In this document: positions 31,784-44,225 of the stretch, piece by piece
Layout: each line of letters begins with the position of its first letter
How positions within the stretch are numbered: the first letter of the stretch is position 1
Source: Xenopus tropicalis
Taxonomy: Eukaryota; Chordata; Amphibia; Anura; Pipidae
Direction of reading: 5' to 3'
NCBI RefSeq assembly: GCF_000004195.4
Contig: NC_030678.2
Location: forward strand, 138,323,047 to 138,387,046
DNA length: 64,000 nucleotides
Program-made: the position numbers and the translations under genes
The notes under the pieces: generated by a model
The model's database searches: none
Told to the model about the DNA's origin: nothing
Seen by the model: only the letters and a program-made list of their open reading frames with translations

Positions 31784-34700
31784 TTAGGTTTGGTGCCCTG
31801 GCCATACATTCAAATCTTCACGCTAATCTCCTTGTGACACTTTTGGTACCTACTTCATGCTGGCAGCCTTTGACTTTCAAACCTTGCAAAATCTATAGAA
31901 CGATCAACAGAAACGTTATCTAACATGGGAAATTTTCAGGCAGTCACTATTTACTAGTAAACATAAATCAGGTCATACCTCACATCTGCAAAGGGCAAAG
32001 GTGAAAGCAACCTGTTGAACTTCTAGAGAACTGGTTTATGTTCCCCATAAAAGATCAACTACAACAACAACAAAAATACATGCAATCAGCTGATCAGGCA
32101 TTTCCTCATTCTAGTCCCCATTCATTAAAGGCAAGAAATACCAAAAGTGAAAGCCCAGAGAAGTAGCAATGACGAAACTTCCAGTGATGTAAGGATACAA
32201 GGAAATGCTTCAGTTTCCCCAGCACACAGGATTCATTAGGGAAAATGTTTGGTTTGTTTGTCTTTTTAAATGCAACACTTCTCCTGGCATTTCCACAGCA
32301 GTACCACATAACCTAGAGGTACAGAAGAACTACGTAAAGCAGCTGTGGGACTGGGAACAAGTTGGGCAATAATAAATACATATTTTATATATATTATATT
32401 ATTTTTAATAGTTTTTTTCATTATTTGCCTTCCTCTCCTACATCTTTCCAGGGGTCCTACATCTTTTTAAATGGGGGGTGGGCTAAAAAACTGTTGATCT
32501 GTGAGCTTACAATTTTATTAATATTGTTACTTTTTATTCCTTATCTTTCTATTCAAACCATGTCCTATTCATAGTCCAGTTTTTCAGCCAAACCACTGCC
32601 TGGTTGCTAAGGTAAACAAGACCCTAGCCACCAGATAGCTTCTGAAATTATAAACTGGAGAGCTGCTGAACAGAAAGCTAAATAACTGAAAAACACAGAT
32701 GTATAATAACAAAATAAAAGCAATTATAGAATATTATTGTCTACATCATTCTAAAAGTTTATTTGAAGCTGAACGACCCTTTAAAGCCCCAATGGAACTC
32801 CCTCTGAGGATCAGTCACATGGCTGAGGATCAGTCACACTGCAGAGCCATGAAACCTGACAAATTTTTCACTGACATTGGGAGGGGACCAATATTTTAAG
32901 GAAACTCCCATAAACAATGTTATGCTTACCTGAGCCCAAGAGCTAAGCAGTGTGAGGTGCAATATTAACCTCACTTAGATTCTCTGTCAGACAGGCCTTA
33001 TTAATACAATTCCCTGCAGCCTTAGCATTTGTGTGAGAGGGATGCCCTGACGCATCAGTGCCCTAAAAGATAAGTATAAAAGTATAGGATTATACTTAAG
33101 CTTGAACAGAATGGAGGTAAAATATAAACAGTAAGTACATTATAGCCAATTATTTGCTCAGTTTGACTTAGCTCAGTTCATTTGCTCTTGTTTCAGTTGA
33201 CTACCTGTAACTGCATGTTTTATCAGCTAAGATGTCAAATGTGAAACTTTGTCGTAATACAATATATTTTTCTGTGTTTTCAATAAAAATTCCAGTGTGG
33301 TATCCAGCAAAAGGTTTTTTCCCCTTAACCTGCAACAATCACAATATCAGTGATATCCATGAAAATAAACAACTGAGCAGGGTTAGAAAAATACACTTCT
33401 GCTAAATCTGGAACAGCTTTGCACTTCCTGGTAAAACCAAACCAAGGGCTCTCACGTCACCTCTGTCATTACTTCCTAGTGCAGTGCTGTTTTTTTTATT
33501 TTTACTAGTTTGGTCTCTCTTCTTGTTTACAGAGGATCAGTCATTCACACATGTGCATTTCAGAATTACTCATAGACTTGCATCACCTTAGAGAAAGTAA
33601 TTGTGCTAATTATCAGTGAATGATCATTCCTAGAATGAACCATAAAAAAAAAAACAACAATTCCTTGACAACTGTATAATGTCATTGTACTGGAAGCCTT
33701 GTTCCCCTCCAAAGCACAGCGCTGACTCAATATATGTATGTACCCTGAAAACATTGGTGCCAAAGTCAGGAAATACACCCAACTGTTATAGACACCACAC
33801 AATGCCCAGAAGTATTTAATTAATTTTTGCAACAGATGTATCAGTCAAGACATCCCAGGTAAGTATTTATTAGGGGTCCTTTACAACCCCGGGGGCAAAA
33901 GTTCAAGAGTGTGCCCCTTAGTGCTCACTAAGACTTGCACCCTGGGGTTGCTGCTCTCTGCACTGATCACAGGTATGAAAACTGGTGCTAGGTACAGAGA
34001 GCAGCGTCAAGACGCTCAGCCATTGTTCCCTCTAAGCTTTGAGGGCAGTGCTCACTATAAGTTGTCATGTGCACAAAGGATTTTTCGGGGGAAAACACAT
34101 AATTGTGCATTTATTCTGATACATGCACACAGGATTTTTAAAAAGTGCATACAAGAGAATTTATTGCGCACAAAGCCAAAAAGAATTAAGAGGAAACATT
34201 GGGCGCAGCTTAGCCCTGTCCTTACTGCCTGCTCTAAGCACAAGGACCCAATGATTGCTGTGCCTCCTTGTGTGTGTAAATGTTAGGGGCAGGTGATTAA
34301 GACTCTGATGTTTTTAAACTAAATAAAGAATTATTGTTTTTATTGGAAGATTGGCTACTGTCCTGTACAATCTTTTTTGCAGGTGATAGAACTCCTATGT
34401 GCCTCCATCTTGGATTTCGCGCTGATTAATGTAGTTAGTGCTGGATCAAAAGGCCATGTCTCATGTCTCTGCACTTCAGTACAGAGTGCAGTGGTCTGTG
34501 GCAATTTGCTCAGAACTGACTGAAGAGTGCAAAGTGCAAAATGTAAGTTGGCAATTGCAGCTTTTTTTTGCGCTTTGCACACTGTGCTCTGTTTTGCAAA
34601 TGAGGCCTATTAGGTTCCAAAGCAGCTCTGCAGACTGTTGCTCAACATTGGAGCAATAGTCACACATGGCAAAAACCAAGTGCAGCAGGAGCAGCCAAAG

Positions 34701-35080
34701 GGTAAAATACTAAGGATAAACACAAATAAGAGCAAGGAATTTGCATAATTCCTAGTCCTTAAATTCTTTTCAAGTATGTGCATTTTCAAAAACAGTAATT
34801 TTAGTAACAATTTTATGATAATACAATTGCCAATCCTCTTTGTGGCAATCCTCTAGTCTCATTTTTTGGGGGGAAAATGTCTTCTGTCCAGGGAATTGGT
34901 GCCAAAGGCTAACCAACCCCCTTGTGTGGAGGTGGGATAACCAGGACCAAAGCATAATTTAAGATATAAGACAACATTTTTGAGGATTAAATGGGTGCTA
35001 ATAGCACATAGAGGTTTTACCTGGCTTTCTGCAAAACAGTGAAGAAATGCAAAGTTAAAAATAAGCTTGTGGGTGCACAC
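31784..35080. other. Long intergenic stretch, old repeats only
   Basis: A decayed repeat at about 32400-32785 shares order and wording with 58257-58698 (TTTTTATTCCTTATCTTTCTATTCA-like block, CCCTTTAA end). The 33000-35080 part has short frames without family features. I see no exon or RNA gene. Confidence 0.5.
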
Positions 35081-35083
35081 CTA

Positions 35084-35411
35084 GGGGCAGATTTATCAAA
35101 ACACGTGTTCAAATCCCGAATGGGAAAAATTCGGATTGGAAACGAAAAATTCTGAAGATCGCAAATATCACGAAAATGCTTCCGAAAAAAACGTATTAGT
35201 CACGATAATATCATATTGGCGATCAAAAAGTGCCTAAATTTTCGTACCGAACGATTGTAAACAGCGGCAAAACCGATCCAATATTTTTTTTGCGCTAGAA
35301 ATCCGAAAAAGTCGCGCAAGTGTAGAAAAAGTTGTGCAAGGTACAAAAAAGTTGCAGAAAATATAATTGGTCTGAACGGTCGGAGTGTTCGTGGATAAGT
35401 AAATGTGCCCC
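35084..35411. mobile_element. MITE, GGGGCAGATTTATCAA-type, TSD CTA
   Basis: GGGGCAGATTTATCAAAACACG at the left and an imperfect inverse ending AAATGTGCCCC at the right; CTA at 35081-35083 and 35412-35414. In opposite orientation it matches 40525-40846. The 3-bp duplication suggests a PIF/Harbinger relative. Confidence 0.72.
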
Positions 35412-35756
35412 CTAGGCTAATTTAAGATTCATGAAATTGCTGCTGATCTAACCAGAATGGCTATATGCTATTTCTTGCCCAAATAGTAAAGTGTCTGACA
35501 TGGAATCAGTAAGGGCATTAGGTCCTTGTTGACATTAGAGAGAGAATAATCTTGAAACCTACAGTACATTACCACACCGCTAGAATGCTGAGTTGCCTCA
35601 TTAGATGAAGAGAATACCCAGTAGCACATGTTTGAATCTTTGAGACCTTACAGCTTTTAAATGTAAGTGAATAAAGATGTTATTGAAAGTCTCATCTTCA
35701 GTGGGCCTAGTAAATGCATTTGCAACATAATTTTCACTATTTCTGCAATAACATGT
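35412..35756. other. Intergenic, nothing recognised
   Basis: No gene, RNA or repeat boundary could be supported in this stretch. Confidence 0.45.
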
Positions 35757-36540
35757 AGGGACCCATAGGGTTAACTATTCCCTATGGCTTTAAACTCTGC
35801 AGCTTCCTGTTTTGTGCTGTTACTGGGCAAAGACCCATGTATCAGTTTTGAGTTTTATGTGTGTGTTTATTGGTTAACAGGGAGACCACTCCCTTGGGAC
35901 ACAGATACAGTGTTTAGCAAGGGGGTGGGTCTGCCTCTTTGGCTGCCTTTGCTCACAGGGGAAAGAGCACTGAGCACTGAGCCTGGAGGCAGGACTAGGC
36001 CCCAGTAAGCCATGTGCCCCAGAGTGTGGTCATCCACTCTGGTGAAGTTGGGGACAGGGACCCTGTGAATGAGGACCAGTTAGATAGCAAGTTTTGTGGA
36101 GCACTTTCTAGGAAAGTGAGATAGTGAGGGAGAAAGCATGAGCAGTTTGGCTCAGAGGAAAGTAGCTGTGGGAGTCCCTTCCAGACAGGCACTGTTGCCT
36201 TAGTGTAGGGCCACAGTTTAGACATAGGAGGCAGGTAGTGTGTAAACCCTGATCCAGAGTTGCCATGGGGCCCTGAGGAGTGTGGTACCTAAGCTGACTG
36301 TGCCAAGAGGTGGGCAACTGAACCGGTGGCACTGATCCTGCCAAGGCTCAAGAGAAGTTGGGAGGAGCAGGTGTGCACCCTCTCTGTGCTGTCTTTAGAG
36401 AAATGCTATGCTAACTGATGTGTGTGAGTATATTGCATAACCCTGCAAATTGATTGTCTTTGACATTAAACCAGTTCTACTGTTCAACTGCAAGAACCTT
36501 CTGGCGCCCATTTGTTATTCTGCACTGCCAAGAACGGGTT
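35757..36540 (+). repeat. LTR-like repeat, long copy (possible solo LTR)
   Basis: It begins TGTAGGGACCCATAGGGTTAA and runs through CAACTGCAAGAACCTTCTGGCGCCCAT near the end, sharing order with 24524-24900. It has about 400 bp in the middle that the other copy lacks. A TG start, an ATTAAA-like signal before the end and no coding suit a solo LTR, but I could not find a clean duplication. Confidence 0.55.
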
Positions 36541-37408
36541 AAAAACACAATCTAATTTCCTTAAAATACATCAGTATAAGTGAATGCTCCTTCATGCCAA
36601 TGCTGATGGTATGTGATTCTATAAAAACATTCTCCATGCCAGTCACCATAAAATCCTTTACAATGACTGCTTCAGGTGAGTGAAATACACTCCATAATGG
36701 GCATGGGGGATTAAAAAGCTAAAGAGATAAATGGAACATAAAAAGAATAAATGACATGTATCTAGAACATCACAAAAATTGGTCTCACAAAGCACTGCAG
36801 CTGTTCTTAAAAGGGTTGTTAACTTTAAGTATGTTGTAGAGAGAGCTATTCTGAGACAATTTGCCATGGTCTCCATTTTTTATTATTAGTGGTCTTTTGA
36901 GGACTAGAGGCCTTTTCATTGGGGTTGGGTTGCTCAGAAACCCCCTGACTTTGTATTTGTAGAGTTTGAGGATCCTTATGATGTAGCTGCTGCAGTTCAA
37001 GGGCTCAGTGGGAAGACTTTGTGTGGCAGTCGTGTTAAAGCTGACTTCTCCATTAGGCAGAGGCACAGGAAACATATGAATGTGTATCATGCAGCCCCTA
37101 CAACAAGGAACTACAAATGGAACAGGAATCCTGTAGATTTTGTAATTTTTTTCTTAGTTGGCTTTGATTTCCAGTGTGTCCGAGCCTCTCCCTTCTAGGG
37201 AAGCCTCAGCAATGCACATCGTCTGGAGTGGAATACATGTGATGGATATGTGAAACCTACCATTGATCTGATGTTTTTCTAAATATAAACAAAATAATCA
37301 GTATAACATGTAATCCACTTAATCATAATCAAATGACATCTGTTACAAACAGATACACTAGTCAAAGTCCTCTGTCTAAGATCTGTTTCAACATTTCATT
37401 TTTAATCC
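36541..37408. other. Intergenic, nothing recognised
   Basis: A minus-strand frame at 36785-37090 has no family motif. Nothing else can be supported. Confidence 0.45.
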
Positions 37409-37554
37409 TTGTAGATTGTAAGCTCTTTTGGGCAGGGCCCTCTACACCTCTTGTATCGGTTATTGATTGCTTTATATGTTACTCTGTATGTCCAATGTAT
37501 GAAACCCACTTATTGTACAGTGCTGCGGAATATGTTGGCACTTTATAAATAAAT

Positions 37555-37604
<50 letters not shown>
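37409..37604 (+). mobile_element. 3' end of a non-LTR retroelement with (AAT)n tail
   Basis: GTAGATTGTAAGCTCTTTTGGGCAGGG, then GTACAGTGCTGCGGAATATGTTGGCACTTTATAAATAAATG, then about 16 AAT units (37556-37604). The same blocks in reverse open the segment at 23706-24490. Tails of short tandem units are normal for CR1/L2-type LINEs. Confidence 0.65.
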
Positions 37605-37606
<2 letters not shown>

Positions 37607-38350
37607 TTAATAATATATAATAATGTTTTGGGTAAGGTTAACCAGGGTGGGTAACCTTAACTTTGATGGTTTCTCTGAGGTGAAGAAATACACCCACACA
37701 TCTGAAGCCATAAGTATTCCTCAGTTTTCACAGATGTATAGTTTACTATAGCTCTCAAGTCTATAAAAAATATATTGTTTTGCAATGAAATATCGTAGGA
37801 GAGTAAAAGGAACTGTCGTCAGGTCTCTCCTTTCAGACAGAGCAAAGGTTCATTCATTCTTGATAATTCTGTATCTTGATCTAAAAGCAAGTTAACCAAA
37901 ATTGCATGAGTTCAATTAATAAAAAACAGATAATTAAAATCAAGTTAAAGAAATTTGTGACATCAAATCTTCATTTTTTTTTAGCTGAAATGTTTTATTG
38001 AGTTTACAAAAAGTATAGAACATTAAAAAAAGGACTGTCAGTCCATGTTTTTGCATTACAAAAATAGACAAAAGACAAAGAATAGTTTTAGTAAATTCAA
38101 AAAATAAATAACATAAAAAATAAAAGTGGTGGCTGGGTTTTGTTGCGCTATAATCAAATAATGGGATAGACAGCAGAGCATATTCTGGCTTTCAGTTGGG
38201 ATGTAATTAAGAAAATAGCAAAGGATCATTCTCGTATGCCAACCAAGGAAGCCATATGTTATCGTATGTTTCCATATTCCATTCACCTTTGGATGCTAAT
38301 TGGGTTAGCGGGATTGGTGGTAGTTAGGTTCAATTGAGCTGTCGGCAAAT

Positions 38351-39117
38351 GATATTAAGCTTTGAGTGTATTGAAAAGTTTTAGGTCAAGTGTTTCTATA
38401 ACAGAGAAAACACTATAATAGAGAATAAGTACGTCCGTCCGATCAATCATATCAAAAGCTTTTTTAATGTCTAATGCTAGAAGGCATACAGGGATCTTTG
38501 ATTTATTAGCATAAGCTATCAGGTTGAGGGCCTTACCGATATTATCAGGTGCCTGTCGGGTGGGGATAAATCCAATTTGATCTTTGTGAATTATTGCTCT
38601 TAAATTCACTTTAAACGAGTTGCTAGTATTGTGGCTAGTATTTTAATGTCTATGTTGAGCAATGAGATTGGCCTATAATTCTTTGGAGATAAAAGGTCTC
38701 TCTTGGACTTAGAAATAATTGATATCCGGGCCTTATTCATTTTGGGGGGAAGAGGGTTCCTGGCAGTTAGGTTTTGGAACAGTCTGTGGAATTGTGGCGT
38801 TAATGGGGCTGTACATTTTTTATAATAGAGGGAGGTGAAACCATCAGGTCCTGGTGCCTTGCCTGGTTTTATACGTTTGATTGCCTCTGCTATTTCTTCA
38901 TGTGTGATATCTTTATTAGTTGCTTCATCTCTGGGGTAAGAGGTCCTGGGGCATATTTTTGTAAATAGTTATCTAGCTCTTTAGATTTTATTTTGTGCTA
39001 GTAGAGTAGAGTTTTTGGTAAAAATGTATAAATGTTTCCACTATTTTATATTGGTTGAAGGAAACCTGGCAATTTGCTTACCTGATCTTATGAACCTTGC
39101 TATGGCTTGCGTCTGAC
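38351..39117 (-). pseudogene. L1-like ORF2 reverse transcriptase fragment
   Basis: Read on the minus strand with small breaks: KPGKAPGPDGF, NYRPISLLNIDIKILA, then IHKDQIGFIPTRQAPDN and LALDIKKAFDMID. These are the fingers and palm A motifs of L1-type reverse transcriptase, including the first catalytic Asp. A stop interrupts it near 38612 and the FADD block is absent, deleted before 38350. Confidence 0.85.
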
Positions 39118-39622
39118 TTAAAGGAGAATGCAAGTCAAAATTTAAAAAGCATACTGCCCAATAGTCCTCCTATTGTTTAGTAAAAATGCCACATTTTTGG
39201 CTCACCTAATCAAATATTTACTCAGTCACACTTACTTCACATTTTCTAGAACAGGCAGCCATCTCTAAAAGGTATTCTCCCTTCCTTTCCCTCCTTGCTT
39301 CATACTGCACATGTGTTTCATTCCCTCCCCCCTCCCCTCTGGCAGATCCCTCTGGCAGATCCGCACCTGGCTGGTGGGCATGTGTAGCTCAGAACAGGAG
39401 ACAGGATCAAGTTACACACATGCTCAGAGATTAGGAAGGCTGCCGCTGGCAGCCTACAGGAAGGGGAGAGAGATTTCAGTGATGTCACTGGAGTCTTCAC
39501 ACTGCTGTAGGCTGCCAGCACCATATCTCAGAGAAGCAAGCAGAGATCTGGGAATTTAGATATGCAGTAAGTACTTAAAAAGAATGCCTTTAGACTTACT
39601 TTTAATTTATATTAACCTTTAA
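39118..39622. mobile_element. TTAA-flanked MITE inside the L1
   Basis: Starts TTAAAGGAGAATGCAAG and ends ATTAACCTTTAA, with TTAA at 39118-39121 and 39619-39622. It is a different subfamily from the 3071 copy. It contains a GC-rich hairpin-prone centre (GGCTGCCGCTGGCAGCC). Confidence 0.7.
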
Positions 39623-40068
39623 GTAAGTTCAAAAAGTCCATACACTTACAGTTCCTCTCTGTAAACTCAGTCCATTATACATTGGTGCAAATCCTCCAGA
39701 TGGCTATTTGCCTATATCAATGAGCACAAAAAGAGAAAAGGAAATGCACACAAAACCTGTTTATTGCGGAGTGCACATACAGACCAACCGTTTCAAGGGC
39801 TTCATGCCCTCTTCATCAGTGGAAAAAGTACACACAATTCAATAACGATGCCAAACACCCTTACATACCCATAAGCACCACCCCCCCATCCTCAGTGTAG
39901 GCGTCTGACGTCAAACGCTCAATCACGCAGAAAAAACGTAAACTGGTTACAACGTGCGTAATTACTTGCGTAAACAGCAAGTAAGAGCTTTACCTTGGCA
40001 AAGTAAACATTCTTTATATAACTTGGTCAACAGGGAAAATATTGCTTTAAAATAATTAGAAACTAATA

Positions 40069-41384
40069 AGGATATTGTAATTAAACCTGCGGACAAGGGA
40101 GTGATCATGCATAAAGATGATTATCATGTTGAAATTATGAGGCAACTAAATAATAAAGATCACTATGGAGTCCTTCCGTATGACACAGTGTTTAATATTG
40201 CTAAGATCATTAATTCCGCAAGAATTAAGGCTGTTCAAAAAAACATTATTACTCAGACACAAGCAGATTTTTTGATTAATAAGTATCCTGTGACAACGGT
40301 CATATATACTTTACCCATGGTACACAAGGACCCAGTGCATCCCCCAGGACACCCGATAGTAGCAGGGGTTGATTCTATTTTTCAACCAATAGCTATCTTT
40401 TTAGATAAAATTTTGCAGCCCCTGGCAAAGTCAGGCAAATAATACATACATGATACAATACATTTGTTAAATATCTTAAGGGGAATTCCTGCCCCTATAA
40501 GGGAATGTTATTTAGTGACACTAGGGGGCACATTTACTAACCACGAACGCTCCGAATGCGTCCAAACATGTTTTTTTCGTAATGAGGGTATTTTACGCAA
40601 CTTTTTCGTACCTTGTGCGACTTTTACGTATTTTTAGCGCGAAAAAATCAGTGTCGGTTTTGCCGCTGTTTACATTCGATCACTAAGAAAATTTTGGGAC
40701 TTTCGGATCGCCAATACGATATTATCGTGACTAATATGATTTTTTCGGAAGCATTTTTGTGATATTTGCGATCTTCAGAAATTTTTGTTTCCAATCTGAA
40801 TTTTTCCCCTTTGGGATTCGAACGCGTGTTTTGATAAATCTGCCCCTTGATGTCCAAAGCTTATATACCACAATTCCACATTTGGATGGTATACAAGCAT
40901 GTAAGGAACAATTTATTAAAGAAGAATTATCGCAGGAGTTAATATTATTTTTGGTTGAGTTCTTGCAAATTAAAAAAATTAATTTTGCTATAACTCTGTA
41001 TTCTATGAGCAGGTCCAAGGCACGGCGATGGGTGCCAACATGGCACCCTCTTATGCCAATAACTTCATGTTACAATTTGAAGATCAATTTGTATATGTGC
41101 AACATGCCCTCACAGAATGTATCCACTGGTGGGGGCGCTACATTGATGATTGTCTTATCCTTTGGGAGGGTACATTGGAACAATTTAATGAGTTTATGAA
41201 CTATTTAAATAATTGTCATGAGACTATTACATTTACCTATATCTTTTCTACAGAGATGGTTGAATTTTTGGATGTGAAGATGCAGGAACCAGTTTATATA
41301 CTGATCTGTATCAAAAACCAATGGCGACCAATAGTTATCTGGGAGTTTCCATCCAAAGGCTTAGGTACACTCTATTCCATTTAG
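40069..41384 (+). pseudogene. Penelope-like reverse transcriptase, decayed
   Basis: Blocks in order: VIKPADKGVIMHKDDY (40069 on), YTLPMVHKD and PIVAGVDS (to about 40400), stop at 40441-40443, a miniature-element insertion at 40525-40846, then DVQSLYTTIPHLDGIQACK, a frameshift near 41000, GTAMGANMAPSYAN and the catalytic RYIDDCLILW (about 41136-41165). The order and wording fit Penelope-type reverse transcriptases, which are related to telomerase. At least one stop, one frameshift and one insertion make it inactive. Confidence 0.85.
40525..40846. mobile_element. MITE, GGGGCAGATTTAT-type, inside the Penelope-like ORF
   Basis: Inverse orientation of 35084-35411. Flanks are TAG (40522-40524) and TTG (40847-40849). 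Removing it together with one flank restores the coding line T-L-D-V-Q-S-L-Y, so the insertion point is exact and post-dates the Penelope-like copy. Confidence 0.8.
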
Positions 41385-42200
41385 CCAAATGACATAGATC
41401 AAAAGGATACCTAGTAATCTGGAGGTGTTACCTGAAAGAATAAAGGATATTAAACAAAAATTTATTGACAAGGGATTTACTGCAGGATGCAGAAAGGAAA
41501 GTAATGGATTTGGAAAGAAAAGCTTTACTATCTATATAGACTCAATACAGTATCACCTAATGGCCTTAATGAAGAAATTGAATATCATTGGTTTTTGTAA
41601 ATATTATAAAACTGTGGGTATTTATATACTTCAGATATATGTGGGGCTCTCCAGCTGGGTGATTTCATCTTTTGCCGCATTTCTTTATAAGTAAGACTAA
41701 AAACCAGTGGATATGTCCTCCCATGTTTTATTTTTTATTAGGTAGGCACATTTTTAGTTCAGTTCCTATAATAAGTAAAAGAAATATGAAAATGTATTTT
41801 ATGTTATGTACTTGTATATATCTTAGTTTTCTTTCTATTTTATTCCTTTTTAGGAATTAAATTAATTGTCTATTAAACATATTAAAATATGTATATGTGA
41901 AAATTCTAATGGTTGGCAAGATGGCTACCATATTTACAATTTGGTTTTCACAGAATGATGTTCATGTTGGTGTGAATGTTGAAGTTGGTTCATATTTTTT
42001 CTTGCGAAATTCCGCAACCAGTTCATGTTTTTTCTGAGTGATTGGGCGTATGACGTCAGACACCTACACTAAGGATGGGGGGTGGTGCTTATGGGTATGT
42101 AAGGGTGTTTGGCATCGTTATTGAATTGTGTGTACTTTTTTCACTGATGAAGAGGGCATGAAGCCCTTTAAACGTTTGGTCTGTATGTGCACTCCGCAAT

Positions 42201-43010
42201 ATGATATGTCAGGTTTGATGTTAGCTTTAAAGTAGTTTTTTGATTCCTGAATAATCAGGTTAATGCACTCGGGATCTACTAGGAGGCTTTTGTTTAATTT
42301 TTCAGGAAAGGCATGTTTTCAATGGGATCTGTAGATCATGCGTTGTCAATACTAGATTGTGGTCTGACCAGGCACATTGTATGAGCTTAGAGTCTCACAA
42401 TGCGATTGCATCTTGAGAATTTATTAGTACATAATAAATTCAATAATAACTCTTATGCACATTCAAGTAGAATGTATAATCCCTTTTATTACTGTTTGCC
42501 TTTCTCCATGTGTCCATTAAGTTAAAGATGTAAAGAAGTTGGTCAACTTTCTTAGTGACTTTTCTGTAGTGGGAAGGGAGAGTTGTAGCTGACCTGTAGC
42601 TAATGTTTGTTTAAACAGGAGGTTGAAGTCACCAGCCCATATTAGTCTGCTAGAGGGGTAGTAACTGGTGCATATGTTGAGAAAATGGTGTAAGGTTGAT
42701 CGTACAGAGTCAATTGAAGTATAATGAACTGTCCATTATCATCTACAGTATATCTGTAGCTGTCATAATAAATGGGAATATTGAAGGAATATTGCCACTC
42801 CTCAGTGTTTGCTCATGGTAAAGGAGAAGTAATAGGTATTATAATGCTTATGAAAGTATTTAGGATAGGAGTTCTGTGTAAAAATGCGTCTCCTGAAGAC
42901 ATAATATGTCAGGGGAGAGGCGTCAGTACATCTCAAGTGCTGCCTTTCTTTTGATTGTGGGGTTGAGGCCTTACACATTATGCAAAATTATTTTGACTGA
43001 CATTACAGTG
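42201..43010 (-). pseudogene. L1-like ORF2 endonuclease remnant
   Basis: Minus-strand reading gives WAGDFNLLFKQ (about 42610-42640) and WSDHNLV (about 42365-42385), the Asp-containing GDFN and SDH signatures of AP-type LINE endonucleases. Several stops interrupt it. It begins directly beside the Penelope-like right terminal repeat. Confidence 0.75.
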
Positions 43011-44225
43011 TAAGTGACAAGTTTATTGGCTCCCATATTACAAGGCCCCAAGTCCTTCGATCGGGCTGCTACTCAGCCTTGATTGCTTTAACTGAGAAAA
43101 GAACATATAAAACCCACCTTAATGCAAGAAACATAAATATCAACCATATTGTAATAAACAGAATACAGTAATTGAGCATCTGTATGCCAGCACTAAATCA
43201 TTGTGTTCTCCCTCTTTCAGGTGGGAAGCACAACAAGGGTACCCTCGGTGGGGCAGCAAAGGACTTTCCCGCATTTTAAAGATCATAACTGTGGGGAGTG
43301 TTACCCACCAACTGCACAGCGGTTGTTGAGTTGTGCTCTGTGTAGCAGAATATAAAGGGTAGTTTTTGCTAAATTACCAGACTTTGGTTGTACTGTAGAA
43401 GAAAGCAATAGTGTTGTGTTGTGAGCCCAAGTCAGGTGGGTTCTGGGTCTATTCTTGGATGAGGCGGCCTCTGATCCCTGGGAAAGGAGAGAGGAGATGG
43501 AACTTAAGCTTTTTGGTATTTGTAACCCTTGTCCATTCAGGGTTAGGGCGGTGAGGCAGACGATGAATGGTTGTCTTGAGTCCTGGGGTTCTCCAGGGGC
43601 TCAAGTCCAGCTTCTGGCTGTTGTGAGCTGTATTGTATAGGAGCCCATAACTGCCAGGAGTAACCTCTTAGGCGAAACAGGAGAGTCCTGCCAACCCCAG
43701 TTTTTACCTATGCCCTTTTGGGGCCCTAGACTTTCTGCAGTGGGATTGACAGGGATAATGCTCACTGTCAAGGTTATTTCTGGTAATGCGGTACAGAAGC
43801 GATCAGGTAGAGGCAAAGTTGAAGTCAGGCAAAGGCAGGCAGCGAAGAATCGTAGTCAAAAATCAGGCAAGGAGTCAAAACCAGGGAATCAATAACAAAG
43901 CTTAAGGAACTAGATATTTAGAACCAGCTTGTGCAACTGAAACAAAGTTCGAATTTGGCGCCACTAGTGACATCAGTGTGTGCACCTGCGTGCCAGAATA
44001 GGCCCACGAAGGCTACACCAGGAGCGCACCTAACTGCAGGAGCCCGGGGACCGGCGTGCATACAGGTAGGAATGATCGCCGGTCACCCGGGGCTCCTTAC
44101 ACTGGCGTGGCAATAGTGTGTTGTTGTTCTTCCTGGTGAATATCAGTGAGAAAGGGAACCCCCATCTATATCTTACTTTATATTTCACCAAGAAAGTTGT
44201 AACATAAAGTAAGATATAGATTTCA
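43011..44225 (-). other. L1 internal region and an unclassified CAGGCAA-rich insert
   Basis: 43011-43690 is probably the ORF1/ORF2 junction region of the L1, without a readable frame. 43690-44105 is richer in GC, with repeated CAGGCAA words and a GGAGCCCGGGGACCGG segment; it resembles an inserted repeat but I cannot name it. A perfect inverted repeat ATCTATATCTTACTTTAT / ATAAAGTAAGATATAGAT lies at about 44165-44222. Confidence 0.4.

Larger units (their letters stand above)
39726..42200 (+). mobile_element. Penelope-like element with inverted terminal repeats
   Basis: Inverted repeats of about 172 bp lie at 39762-39936 and 42029-42200 (shared text includes GATGAAGAGGGCATGAAGCCC and TGGTGCTTATGGGTATGTAAGG). 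Between them are reverse transcriptase remnants of Penelope type. Each terminal repeat contains a perfect CRE palindrome TGACGTCA (39906-39913, 42051-42058). No GIY-YIG endonuclease is evident at the 3' side, so that end is decayed or deleted. Confidence 0.8.

Noticed and set aside
44165..44222. 18-bp inverted repeat as a terminator or RNA gene
   Set aside because: It lies in decayed L1 DNA, has no promoter elements, and terminator hairpins are not expected here.
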